From contig ONJM01000001.1 of the NCBI GenBank assembly GCA_900318145.1, positions 124,001 through 188,000 of the forward strand: 64,000 bases of DNA, given 5' to 3'. The notes under the pieces were generated by a model. That model was not told the DNA's origin. It ran no database searches and worked only from the letters and a program-made list of their open reading frames with translations. Source of the stretch: an uncultured Eubacteriales bacterium. GTDB lineage: Bacteria; Bacillota; Clostridia; Christensenellales; Aristaeellaceae. The translations under genes were made by a program, and so were the position numbers. Position 1 is the stretch's first letter, and each line of letters starts with the position of its first letter. Below, one piece after another: positions 17,107-24,333 of this stretch.

Positions 17107-17134
17107 TGAACGGGGGGACGGTCCCTCCGTTTCA
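17107..17134 (+). repeat. Variant of the dispersed repeat, copy 7
   Basis: TGAACGGGGGGACGG then TCCCTCCGTTTCA: the A-rich left half is replaced, making the element more nearly self-complementary. It sits in the divergent gap between 16981 and 17213. Confidence 0.65.
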
Positions 17135-17212
17135 GACTGCCAGGATGTGCGCCTCTGCGTATACACTTACAGCAAGGCGCAATACGGTACCTTGCGGAAT
17201 GAAGAAAGATTT

Positions 17213-17479
17213 ATGACAGAAAGGAATCAATTATTTAATATGAATACCTGCACCAATATGGAACTTAACATCAATGAAATGGAAATGATAGCCGGCGGCA
17301 TCAACCCCGACAATATCCTTGAGAGAGGCGGAAAGGGTCTCGTTGCCGGCGCCGTGGTCGGCGCTGCAGGCGGATCCGTTTTCCCCGGGATCGGCACGTA
17401 TCTCGGCGGGCTGATCGGCGCCACTGTGGGGTATACCGCAGGAGTTGCAGCCGGATTCTATGAGGAACAGAAAAAATAA
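17213..17479 (+). CDS. Class II bacteriocin-like peptide with double-glycine leader (glycine-zipper core)
   Basis: 88 residues. The leader ends MELNINEMEMIAGG, the classic double-glycine cleavage motif. The mature part of about 59 residues begins INPDNILERGGKG and continues as a Gly/Ala-rich membrane-active stretch with GxxxG spacing (GLVAGAVVGAAGG, GIGTYLGGLIGATVG), ending in charged FYEEQKK. This pattern is seen in pore-forming two-peptide class IIb bacteriocins. The start at 17213 has only a weak AAGAAAG site; later Met codons are worse. A second such peptide follows at 17534, so they may act as a pair. No immunity or export gene is adjacent. Confidence 0.82.
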   Translation: MTERNQLFNMNTCTNMELNINEMEMIAGGINPDNILERGGKGLVAGAVVGAAGGSVFPGIGTYLGGLIGATVGYTAGVAAGFYEEQKK

Positions 17480-17533
17480 CAGTGATGGAACTGCTGAAAT
17501 GAAATGACGCTTAAGCGCGGAAAGGAAAAAATG

Positions 17534-17782
17534 ATGAATACCAACAGGATTAAACTGAACATGGATGAACTGAAAACGGTGAACGGCGGCACAACGGGTA
17601 CGTCGGTATATCCTGTCCCGGACGGGACCTGGGCCAGGGCCGGGGCGGCGGTTGTTTCAGGCGCTGTATCCGGAAGCGGTATCAGCAATGGCACTTACAG
17701 GCCCGGCGGCGCGATCATGGCGGCGATCGGCGGCGCTATGGGTGCTACTGCCTCATTGATCAATTTCTTTTTCGGCGACTGA
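17534..17782 (+). CDS. Second bacteriocin-like peptide with double-glycine leader
   Basis: 82 residues; AAAGGA lies 7 bases upstream of ATG 17534 (ATG 17531 is an alternative). The leader MNTNRIKLNMDELKTVNGG ends in a double glycine. The core has TTGTSVYPVPDGTWARAG, then a Gly/Ala-rich hydrophobic stretch (AAVVSGAVSGSGISNG, GAIMAAIGGAMGATASL) ending INFFFGD. It lies 54 bases after the 17213 peptide and shares leader type and glycine-zipper composition, consistent with a two-peptide system. A terminator follows. Confidence 0.82.
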   Translation: MNTNRIKLNMDELKTVNGGTTGTSVYPVPDGTWARAGAAVVSGAVSGSGISNGTYRPGGAIMAAIGGAMGATASLINFFFGD

Positions 17783-17814
17783 TCAGGCAAACGCTGCCTG
17801 CCTGCGCCGGACTG

Positions 17815-17846
17815 AGGGACTGCTGGAACGCAGCCCCTTTCTTTTT
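17815..17846 (+). terminator. Terminator of the bacteriocin-like pair
   Basis: GGGACTGC pairs with GCAGCCCC across loop TGGAAC, allowing one mismatch, followed by TTTCTTTTTA. It lies about 35 bases after the second peptide. Confidence 0.75.
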
Positions 17847-17892
17847 ATGCGAAATCATCCGGAATTCCTGTGAACAGCTTCCGGCATGAGCC

Positions 17893-17925
17893 TATGGCGC
17901 TTTTTTGCAGCATCCTTTTTTATAG
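17893..17925 (+). promoter_or_regulatory. GCATCC-T(6) element, copy 2
   Basis: CTTTTTTGCAGCATCC followed by TTTTTTATAGAATG resembles the sequences before genes at 8691, 39257 and 47540. Here it precedes the EF-hand mini-protein by about 150 bases. Confidence 0.4.
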
Positions 17926-18077
17926 AATGCAGATGCCGAAGAACGGCTGGAAAGTAAAAAGACTGAAAAATACGGCCCGGTAATTTGCGCAAACGGTTCT
18001 GTTTTTCATGATCCGGCCGGGATATGTTACAGGCAGAGGACAGCGCCCTGGGAACGACGGACAGGAGGATGATTTCT

Positions 18078-18230
18078 GTGAAGAATTTCTGGAACGGCAT
18101 GTTTGATTTCAACGGTGACGGTATTACGGATATCGGCGAGGAGTTCATTGCTTTCAAAATCTTCGAGGCAGTTACCGAAGAATCAGAGGATGATGAGGAA
18201 GATGAGAGTGACGGAGACAATGAGTGGTAG
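18078..18230 (+). CDS. EF-hand-like acidic mini-protein
   Basis: 50 residues from GTG 18078, chosen because AGGAGG at 18063-18068 gives 9-base spacing; an ATG at 18069 overlaps the site. After VKNFWNGMF comes DFNGDGITDIGEE, a canonical calcium-binding loop (D-x-N-x-D-G-x-x-D-x-x-E) of EF-hand/dockerin type. The remainder FIAFKIFEAVTEESEDDEEDESDGDNEW is extremely acidic. No signal peptide is present. A single EF loop in so small a protein suggests a calcium-responsive or dimerising peptide; function is unknown. Confidence 0.6.
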   Translation: MKNFWNGMFDFNGDGITDIGEEFIAFKIFEAVTEESEDDEEDESDGDNEW

Positions 18231-18321
18231 CTGCCGCACCGGCGCATAACCGGCTTGCCGCGAACCCGGCCGCCAGGCCGGGGCAGCAAAACAAATATGA
18301 TGCCTTAATAGTGTGCGGCGG

Positions 18322-18351
18322 TGAAACGAAAAAGACCGTCCCTCCGTTTCA
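18322..18351 (+). repeat. 30-bp dispersed repeat, copy 8
   Basis: Full copy with intact ends, in the 316-base gap between 18230 and 18547. It is followed after 2 bases by the TTCAAG palindrome. Confidence 0.9.
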
Positions 18352-18353
18352 CT

Positions 18354-18370
18354 TCAAGTTAGACTTGAAA
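18354..18370. promoter_or_regulatory. TTCAAG-N5-CTTGAA palindrome matching the XRE-HD operator core
   Basis: TTCAAGTTAGACTTGAA matches the central 17 bases of the operator at 3157-3173 (TTCAAGCTATACTTGAA) at 15 positions. No clear promoter overlaps it. It could be a second binding site for the same XRE protein. The rest of the 18231-18546 gap shows only G+C-rich short palindromes. Confidence 0.45.
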
Positions 18371-18546
18371 TATGGGCTGGATTATCAACCTGAACCTGCT
18401 GTCAGTGTCCGGGGAAATCCGCTATCATGATACCGAGCCCCGGACAGCGCACAAAACCCCGCGCGGAACGTGACGGGGACGGGAAGACAGCTGTGCCGGA
18501 GAACTGAACTGTTTACTCAGAATGCCGGAAAGGGAGGAGAAGAATC

Positions 18547-19080
18547 ATGAGCGCGAATGAAAGAAGAGCATCCCGTTTTCCCTGCCATATCTATGATATC
18601 GCGGACGCGAAGGAAGCGCATAATTCCTTCAGGGGCGAACTGGTCAAAGAATACGGCGACAATGTTTCCCTGAAAAACGGAAAGGTTCTCCACTGGAATT
18701 ATATGTGGGACGACGGAAGCAGATCTCTGGTTCGCTGCAGGGATTGCGGCGGCTTGCTGATCAAGCAGGATTCCGAGATCCATTCGTTTACAGACGCTCC
18801 GGACGGTTTTTTTCAGGACTGGATTCCGGTCGCTTCGGAGGAGGAGGCGGATCTGCTGAATATCCTGCTGATAAACCTGGAAATGGAAAGCGTCCCCTGC
18901 AGGCATCTGCGCGGAAATAACAGATATTTTTTCTGGACGAAGAATAAAGAGCCTGAACCCTATGATCCGGAGGAGCTGATCCGCAGGATCAGGGAAAAGT
19001 ATCCGGACGCGGCCTCTGAACTGCTGGAAGATTATACACAACGAGGAGATAAAGGAACTGCCGGATCAGCTGCCGAATAA
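18547..19080 (+). CDS. Hypothetical protein with a CxxC pair
   Basis: 177 residues; GGGAGGAG precedes ATG 18547. There is a single RCRDCGG knuckle near residue 60 and isolated Cys at about 14 and 120, so a half zinc site is possible. FWTKNKEPEPYDPEELIRRIREKYPD ends in a helical tail. No family is recognised and there is no membrane segment. It is followed by a repeat copy and the ADP-ribosylglycohydrolase gene. Confidence 0.65.
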   Translation: MSANERRASRFPCHIYDIADAKEAHNSFRGELVKEYGDNVSLKNGKVLHWNYMWDDGSRSLVRCRDCGGLLIKQDSEIHSFTDAPDGFFQDWIPVASEEEADLLNILLINLEMESVPCRHLRGNNRYFFWTKNKEPEPYDPEELIRRIREKYPDAASELLEDYTQRGDKGTAGSAAE

Positions 19081-19124
19081 GGGAAATGGAGGAAGGGACG
19101 GTCGGACGGTCTTCGCTTCGCCGC

Positions 19125-19154
19125 TGAAACGAAAAAGACCGTCCCTCCGTTTCA
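19125..19154 (+). repeat. 30-bp dispersed repeat, copy 9
   Basis: Full copy ending 18 bases before ATG 19173, so it lies in the likely 5' leader of the ADP-ribosylglycohydrolase gene. Upstream bases (GGGACGGTCGGACGGTCTTCG) look like a scrambled partial copy. Confidence 0.9.
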
Positions 19155-19172
19155 ATTTGAGGTGATTATCAG

Positions 19173-20465
19173 ATGCTTGGTGCTGTTATAGGAGATATTT
19201 CCGGCTCGAGGTTCGAATGGGACAATCTGAAAACAAAGGATTTTGAACTGCTGGATAAAAACTGCCACCCTACCGATGACAGCAATATGACACTGGCTGT
19301 CGCGCAGGCGCTGCTGCAGGCGGACGGGGACTGGTCAAAGCTTCCGGAGCTGACCGTCGCAAGCATGCGGGAATTCGGCAGGAAATATCCGCACGGATAC
19401 GGGCGGCGCTTCCGGGCCTGGCTCGCGTCGGATAACCCGCAGCCCTACGGAAGCTGGGGCAACGGAGCCGGCATGCGGGTATCTCCCTGCGCATGGGCGG
19501 CGTCTTCCCTGGAGGAAGCGCTGCGGCTTTCGGACCTTGTGACCGGTGTTACCCACAATCATCCGGAGGGGATCAAAGGTGCGCGGGCGGTTACGGCGGC
19601 GGTCTGGCTGGCCCGGCAGGGCTCCGGCATTCCGGAAATCCGGGAGTATATCCGGGAACATTACTATCCGCTGGATTTCACCCTGGATGAGATCCGGGCG
19701 GATTATGAATTCGATTCCTCCTGCCAGGGCAGCGTTCCGCAGGCCATCGAGGCCTTTCTGGAGTCAGACAGTTTTGAGGACGCCATCCGCAACGCGGTTT
19801 CCATCGGCGGCGACAGCGATACGATCGCGGCCATGGCTGGCAGCATCGCCGAGGCTTTCTACGGCATTCCGCCGGATATCAACTATCAGGTCCGGTCTTT
19901 CCTCGATGAGACACAGCTGGCTGTCGTGATTGCTTTTGAAGGAAAATACGGCACGGCGGAGGATAAGCTCAGGAATACGGAACTGACCGTGGAACAGATG
20001 AAAAGGGAAAAGAAACTGGTCAGCGACCGCCTGGATTTCGCGATCGGGCGGAGCGATTACCTGCAGACACAGGAGGTGCTGATCTCCATCTGCCAGGAGC
20101 TGACGGGCGCTTATGTCTATAACATCTCAGCCTGCGTGCCGATGGACACCCGGAAAGGCCCGTTCAGTTATCTCCTTTATCCGATCAGTGAAACACAGTA
20201 TGCGTATGCCGCCCAGACGCTCGCGCAGGGCAGGACGGAGCCGCTCGGAGATTCCTCTGCTTTCATGCCCTGGCGGGCCATTATCCGGCAGGCGGCCGGG
20301 GACGCGAACTGCGGGGGACTCATGATCAATCCCAACCACAGGACAGCCGGAGACGGAATCATTTTTCTGGCAAAGGAAGCCCTCCTGAATATCATTCAAT
20401 ATGCGGAGGAAACAATCAGCGGCATGCCGGACGCTGTTCGTGACGCTCTGGTCAGGGGAATATGA
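19173..20465 (+). CDS. ADP-ribosylglycohydrolase (DraG family) with C-terminal SseB-like domain
   Basis: 430 residues. Residues 1-255 are a DraG/ARH fold: GAVIGDISGSRFEW, the metal-binding HPTDDSNMT (usually TDDT), GNGAGMRVSP, TGVTHNHPEGIKGA and SIGGDSDTIAAMAG. It should remove ADP-ribose from modified proteins or nucleic acids using Mg2+. After a coiled linker (about 270-295) the C terminus (about 300-425) resembles SseB-type domains, with PFSYLLYPISE and CGGLMINPNHRT. GAGGTGA precedes ATG 19173. A paralogue with a different C-terminal fusion lies at 52946-54379. Confidence 0.85.
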   Translation: MLGAVIGDISGSRFEWDNLKTKDFELLDKNCHPTDDSNMTLAVAQALLQADGDWSKLPELTVASMREFGRKYPHGYGRRFRAWLASDNPQPYGSWGNGAGMRVSPCAWAASSLEEALRLSDLVTGVTHNHPEGIKGARAVTAAVWLARQGSGIPEIREYIREHYYPLDFTLDEIRADYEFDSSCQGSVPQAIEAFLESDSFEDAIRNAVSIGGDSDTIAAMAGSIAEAFYGIPPDINYQVRSFLDETQLAVVIAFEGKYGTAEDKLRNTELTVEQMKREKKLVSDRLDFAIGRSDYLQTQEVLISICQELTGAYVYNISACVPMDTRKGPFSYLLYPISETQYAYAAQTLAQGRTEPLGDSSAFMPWRAIIRQAAGDANCGGLMINPNHRTAGDGIIFLAKEALLNIIQYAEETISGMPDAVRDALVRGI

Positions 20466-20518
20466 GCTGACGATGCTCCTGGAGAGGAGCTTATAAACTA
20501 CTGTTCTGTAATCAGAAG

Positions 20519-20576
20519 GCCGTCTCTCCGCTCCACTCCGTTTCGGTGAAACGAAAAAGACCGTCCCTGCGTTTCA
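20519..20576 (+). repeat. 30-bp dispersed repeat, copies 10 (20547-20576) and 11 (degenerate, 20519-20545)
   Basis: The full copy 20547-20576 has one change (CTGCG for CTCCG). Immediately before it GGCCGTCTCTCCGCTCCACTC CGTTTCGG-like sequence is a decayed right half. These are the last copies seen; none is recognised outside 10.3-20.6 kb. Confidence 0.8.
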
Positions 20577-20634
20577 GTCCTGCGTTTCATGAGTTGACGA
20601 TGCCGGCCTCATACGGGGCCGGCATTTCACGGCT

Positions 20635-20877
20635 TCAGCTGTTTGTTTTGCGGCATTCCACGGAGAGAATCTCCTCCATGGATACAGAGAGAATGCAAGC
20701 GAGGGCTGCCAGGTTTTCAATAGTAGGAAGCGTTTCGCCCCGCTGCCATTTATAGATGGCCTGAGGCGTAGCGATGCCGAGCATTTCCTGCAGATCCCGC
20801 ACGGAAATGCCGCGTGCCTCCCGCAGGGAAGCAATGTTCCGGCCGGTGAGTTTCATATTGACAACAGATACAAGCAT
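20635..20877 (-). CDS. XRE-family helix-turn-helix regulator
   Basis: 80 residues, essentially one Cro/CI helix-turn-helix domain: LTGRNIASLREARGISVRDLQ, then MLGIATPQAIYKWQRGETLP as recognition helix, then IENLAALACILSVSMEEIL. The start at 20877 is preceded by AAGGAGGGGG. It lies downstream of a small-ORF unit with its own promoter and terminator on the same strand, and could be expressed by read-through. Targets are unknown; divergent hairpins nearby are candidates. Confidence 0.88.
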   Translation of the reverse strand: MLVSVVNMKLTGRNIASLREARGISVRDLQEMLGIATPQAIYKWQRGETLPTIENLAALACILSVSMEEILSVECRKTNS

Positions 20878-20917
20878 GGGGAATCCCCCTCCTTCCGAAC
20901 GCTGAAGTGCGTATTAT

Positions 20918-20954
20918 GCAAAAGAAAACCGCCCGTTCATGGCGGAACGGGCGG
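20918..20954 (-). terminator. Rho-independent terminator between the 42-residue ORF and the XRE gene
   Basis: CCGCCCGTTC (20929-20938) pairs perfectly with GAACGGGCGG (20945-20954), loop of 6. On the minus strand it is followed by GTTTTCTTTT. It lies 20 bases after the small ORF stop and about 40 bases before the XRE ribosome binding site. Confidence 0.88.
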
Positions 20955-20974
20955 ATACAGAGGGTACGGGTCCC

Positions 20975-21103
20975 TCAGCTATATTCGTGTGGCCAGTATA
21001 GCCCCGATCTTCCCTTACTTCCGCATATGAAAACAAATCCCTTCTTAACCGGCGATATTGTTTGCACTGTGTTGCTGCTGAAACACACAAAAACGGACTT
21101 CAT
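20975..21103 (-). CDS. 42-residue small protein in a self-contained transcription unit
   Basis: Reads MKSVFVCFSSNTVQTISPVK, then KGFVFICGSKGRSGLYWPHEYS. It is preceded by AAAGGAGG with 9-base spacing, an ideal ribosome binding site, and has a promoter 34 bases upstream and a terminator 20 bases downstream. It contains two Cys, no long hydrophobic helix and no recognised family. It could be a leader peptide for the downstream XRE gene or an independent small protein. The plus-strand frame over the same region (20907-21143) has no such signals. Confidence 0.6.
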   Translation of the reverse strand: MKSVFVCFSSNTVQTISPVKKGFVFICGSKGRSGLYWPHEYS

Positions 21104-21136
21104 CGGGCTGGCCCTCCTTTCTCTCAAATCCGCTTT

Positions 21137-21165
21137 ATTCTAACACAGGCAAAACTGTTTGTCAT
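21137..21165 (-). promoter_or_regulatory. Promoter of the 42-residue ORF
   Basis: Minus strand ATGACA (plus 21160-21165) and TAGAAT (plus 21137-21142), spacer 17. The spacer contains a small palindromic AACAGTTTTGCCTGTGTT. Transcription would start about 21130 and run to the terminator at 20918. Confidence 0.65.
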
Positions 21166-21206
21166 TAGCCTGTCAGGACAGAAGCGGATCCAATTGTGAA
21201 GTACAT

Positions 21207-21260
21207 GCAGAGAGGCGGGCATGGCAGCGATAATTGTTGCCGCCGACCTCTCTGCTTTTT
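21207..21260 (+). terminator. Terminator-like hairpin in a gene-poor region
   Basis: GCAGAGAGG (21207-21215) pairs with CCTCTCTGC (21247-21255), with a further GGCA/TGCC inner pairing, then TTTTT. No plus-strand gene precedes it. It may end a small RNA or read-through from 20465. The surrounding 21261-21650 stretch holds no ORF with a convincing start. Confidence 0.55.
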
Positions 21261-21650
21261 ACACTGTTCCTCATGGGGTAATCGGCCCCGTCAACGCCGG
21301 TGTTATGCCCGGTGAATCAGCACAGTGAGGACCTGAAGCACATCGGATTGGCCTGGACATAACCCGATACCGCACCCGCAAACAGGTCCTGCAATCCATG
21401 AGCGGCTTCCCGTGTGTCTGATGCAATATGCCCCGGACCTGACGTCCATGACGGGCAGGGATCTCCCGCTCTTATCCCGCAGACCGCGCTGCCCGGCAGG
21501 ATTGCTGTGCCGGTACGGCTCCGAAGGAGAACAGGATGACGCTTACTCGCTGATAACCGCACCAGCGATACCGTGCATTCTGTCCGGAATGAAAATAACA
21601 GACCGGAAACGCTGCGTCAATGTCCCGGAAGGCTAATCGGGTGAGGACTC

Positions 21651-21675
21651 TGCAATTATATCATGATATATTGCA
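21651..21675. promoter_or_regulatory. 25-bp near-perfect palindrome
   Basis: TGCAATTATATCATGATATATTGCA: inner 14 bases are a perfect palindrome and TGCAAT/ATTGCA arms extend it with one bulged base. The size and symmetry fit a dimeric regulator site upstream of the 21862 gene. Confidence 0.45.
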
Positions 21676-21808
21676 ATAAATGAGAATTATATCTGAATGA
21701 TTCAATGCCCGAAACAGGAATAATATAACAGAAAGTAAAGCGGCAGAGGAGAAACTAAAGCCTGAATGCTGAATGCTATGCCGGACGCATAAATGTCGCC
21801 TCAGATGC

Positions 21809-21845
21809 GACCGTGAATATACATACTATGTGTATATTCACGGTC
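21809..21845 (+). promoter_or_regulatory. Perfect 15-bp hairpin abutting the ribosome binding site
   Basis: 21809-21823 pairs perfectly with 21831-21845 around loop TACTATG. The Shine-Dalgarno GGAGG starts at 21846, the next base, and ATG 21862 follows. The hairpin would sit at the edge of the 30S binding region; there is no T-tract. Confidence 0.65.
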
Positions 21846-21861
21846 GGAGGTGGCATAAAGC

Positions 21862-22230
21862 ATGAGCAAGAAAGCGATCAAATATACTCACGGAATGTTT
21901 CACATGTGCATGATCGTGGATGGCTTGGACTCCTGGGATATGTTTCAGTTTCCGGAAAAAATGTGGGGCCTGGGTTTTGAAATGGATGCCTGCAACAGCT
22001 TCGAAGTGTACCGGCAGAAGAGCAAACTGCCGCTGAAGCCGGCGCATACGAAACGGGAGGAAAGGCGGAACATCCTGTTCCTGCTGGAGCACGCGAACCG
22101 GCAAATTGTCGGAAACTATCTTTTTTCCATGTGGAGGTACTATACGCACTGGTCCTGCGGATGGGATCATTATGATGTGGACTTTCTGAGAAGAATTGTC
22201 CGGATTCTGGAAAAAAAGTATGAATCATGA
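21862..22230 (+). CDS. Conserved-looking hypothetical protein
   Basis: 122 residues, rich in Trp, Tyr, Met and His (HGMFHMCMIVDGLDSWDMFQ, FSMWRYYTHWSCGWDHYDV), ending in a basic helix RRIVRILEKKYES. The start is well supported by GGAGG 11 bases upstream. It has no signal peptide or recognised domain. Translation may be controlled by the hairpin at 21809-21845. It marks the left edge of the more A+T-rich region that follows. Confidence 0.7.
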   Translation: MSKKAIKYTHGMFHMCMIVDGLDSWDMFQFPEKMWGLGFEMDACNSFEVYRQKSKLPLKPAHTKREERRNILFLLEHANRQIVGNYLFSMWRYYTHWSCGWDHYDVDFLRRIVRILEKKYES

Positions 22231-22277
22231 GCGGAAGAGCTGCTGATACGAAAAGGAATATTAAGGGATTCAGTCTG

Positions 22278-22303
22278 TACCCATACGTGATTATGTATGG
22301 GTA
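22278..22303. other. Inverted repeat in the 22231-22590 gap
   Basis: TACCCATAC (22278-22286) pairs perfectly with GTATGGGTA (22295-22303). No T-run follows. The rest of the 360-base gap is A+T-rich and shows no gene with a convincing start. Confidence 0.4.
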
Positions 22304-22590
22304 ACCAAATTCGCCTCCATAACAGGTTTACATGGCTGCTGCAAGATGATAACTGGACTGTGAATTTGAATTCCGGCTGCGAAAAGTCTTTCAGATTTCT
22401 ATTATTGATTCTTGTCTCATTCGGTCCTATAATCATCTCTGTAAAAAAGATCGATAATGGCATTATACAAATAGAACCCGATAGAAGCTTTCATAAACAC
22501 CTGCCTACCAGCGTTTTAGGTCTGTGAAGATGTTTTAATGTACTACTATTAGAATCCCATATAGTTAACAAAGTGAGAAGGGGACTAATA

Positions 22591-24333
22591 ATGAGGGATC
22601 AGCTACTTCGGTTTATGCGAGACTATCCTGAAGCAAAGGAGCAGTCTTTTGCAAACAATCTTTTTGGTATTTTTGTGCGAACTGAAATACCAGAAGCCAT
22701 CTATGAAACAGATCTTGTAAACCGACAGAAGTATTTGATTACAGCGAGTGTGGGAGCAGGCAACTGGGCGATGATCCCTTGGATTTGCGTCTTTGATAAA
22801 TCAATTACAACCTCTGCAACAAAAGGTATATATATTGTGTATTTGCTGTCAAAGGATAGTAAACGGTTATATTTGACATTTAATCAAGGATGCACGGATA
22901 TTCGCAGTCAGCATACAAAAAAAGAAACAATTCAAATTATGCACCAGAAAGCTAAGGAGATCCGTTCTTTCATTTCAGATCATGGCTTCATTTCCGATTG
23001 CAATATTGATCTAGGTGATCATCTGACTGATTTGGGAGAAATGTATAGGGAAGGTATTATTTTCTACAAGCAGTACAATATTAATTCTCTTCCGGAAGAG
23101 GATGTACTGCGAGACAATCTTTCTAGAATGATTGATATTTATCAGAATTATGTCCAAAGTGAAAAACAAAAAGGACAGACCGGAATACATACCATTACAG
23201 GAGATGAGACAGAAATGAAGACCGCGGAGAAGCTGAATGTCATTAAGGCATATATTAGCGGAAAGGGTTTCAGCTATGATGGCCAGTTGATCGAAAATTT
23301 CTATCTGTCTCTGAAATCAAAACCTTTTGTCATTCTAGCCGGGACATCCGGAACCGGAAAGACAAGGCTGGTGCGGCTGTTCGCGGAAGCGATTGGCGCC
23401 CAATATCACCAGGTGGCGGTACGACCGGACTGGTCGGATTCCACAGACTTGTTTGGGCATACGGATTTGAATGGAACCTTTGTGCCAGGATGCGTGCTGG
23501 AGTTCCTGGTGGAGGCACAGCGAAACCCAGACCATCCGTATATTCTTTGCCTGGACGAAATGAACCTGGCGCGGGTCGAGTATTATCTGAGCGACTTTTT
23601 GTCCGTGATCGAAACCAGGGAATTCCAGGGAGAAAAGATTAAAACAGATCCGTTGGTTCCAGCGACAATATATGGGAAAGACACAGCCGCACAGAAAAAG
23701 TATGGGGAAGTGTTCTTCCCGGAGAACCTTTATGTGGTTGGTACCGTGAATATGGACGAGACCACGTTCCCGTTCTCCCGGAAGGTACTGGACCGGGCAA
23801 ATACGATTGAGTTCAACTATGTGAGCCTGGTGCCTGACTTTAGTGGTACCGTGACCGGTACGCCTCTGTTGGAACGAAACGCGTTCTTGAAAACGGAGTA
23901 TCTCATGCTTGCTCAGTGCCCGGAAGACGCGCAGGAGGATGCAAGGGGCTATTGCTTGACGCTGGAGAAGATCAACAGGATCCTGCAAACGGCAAATGCC
24001 CATGTGGGTTACCGGGTACGGGACGAGATCTGTTTCTATCTGTTGAACAACCGCAACGCTCATTTGATGTCGGACGATGCCGCGATGGATCATGAGATCA
24101 TGCAGAAGATTCTTCCGCGCATCCAAGGATCTGGGGCGTCGATCAAAGACATGCTGTGCAGGCTGTTCCGGGAGATCCTAGCCGGTGACTATGACCGTCA
24201 GGCTGGGGATGCCGCTGGGATGGAAAAGAGAATCAAAGAAAACGGAAGTGTTCGGTATCCCAAGAGCGCTGAAAAAGTGATGTTCATGGTGAGGAGATTC
24301 GAGGAGGATGGATTTACGTCGTACTGGCTCTGA
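22591..24333 (+). CDS. McrB-like GTPase with N-terminal DUF3578 domain (type IV restriction)
   Basis: 580 residues from ATG 22591 (AGAAGGGG 8 bases upstream; GTG 22573 is in frame). Residues about 5-190 match the MrcB N-terminal domain (DUF3578): FANNLFGIFVRTEI, YLITASVGAGNWAMIPWI, GIYIVYLLS. The AAA+ module has Walker A AGTSGTGKT near 250, Walker B ILCLDEMNLARVEYYL, and sensor VGTVNMDETTFPFSRKVLDRAN, the McrB signature order. It should assemble as a nucleotide-driven motor with the nuclease encoded by the next gene, which overlaps it by 26 bases. The first 600 bases are A+T-richer than the rest. A role in restriction of modified foreign DNA is inferred from family. Confidence 0.9.
   Translation: MRDQLLRFMRDYPEAKEQSFANNLFGIFVRTEIPEAIYETDLVNRQKYLITASVGAGNWAMIPWICVFDKSITTSATKGIYIVYLLSKDSKRLYLTFNQGCTDIRSQHTKKETIQIMHQKAKEIRSFISDHGFISDCNIDLGDHLTDLGEMYREGIIFYKQYNINSLPEEDVLRDNLSRMIDIYQNYVQSEKQKGQTGIHTITGDETEMKTAEKLNVIKAYISGKGFSYDGQLIENFYLSLKSKPFVILAGTSGTGKTRLVRLFAEAIGAQYHQVAVRPDWSDSTDLFGHTDLNGTFVPGCVLEFLVEAQRNPDHPYILCLDEMNLARVEYYLSDFLSVIETREFQGEKIKTDPLVPATIYGKDTAAQKKYGEVFFPENLYVVGTVNMDETTFPFSRKVLDRANTIEFNYVSLVPDFSGTVTGTPLLERNAFLKTEYLMLAQCPEDAQEDARGYCLTLEKINRILQTANAHVGYRVRDEICFYLLNNRNAHLMSDDAAMDHEIMQKILPRIQGSGASIKDMLCRLFREILAGDYDRQAGDAAGMEKRIKENGSVRYPKSAEKVMFMVRRFEEDGFTSYWL

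Noticed and set aside
20907-21143. 78-residue plus-strand open frame
   Set aside because: It is antisense to a minus-strand unit that has promoter, ribosome binding site and terminator, and it has no binding site of its own; residue composition is not protein-like.
21221-21328. 35-codon hydrophobic ORF (MAAIIVAADLSAFY...)
   Set aside because: It spans the terminator-like hairpin at 21207-21260 and has no promoter; toxin-like composition alone is not enough.
22297-22527. 76-residue open frame before the McrB-like gene
   Set aside because: No ribosome binding site, starts inside an inverted repeat, no recognisable domain.
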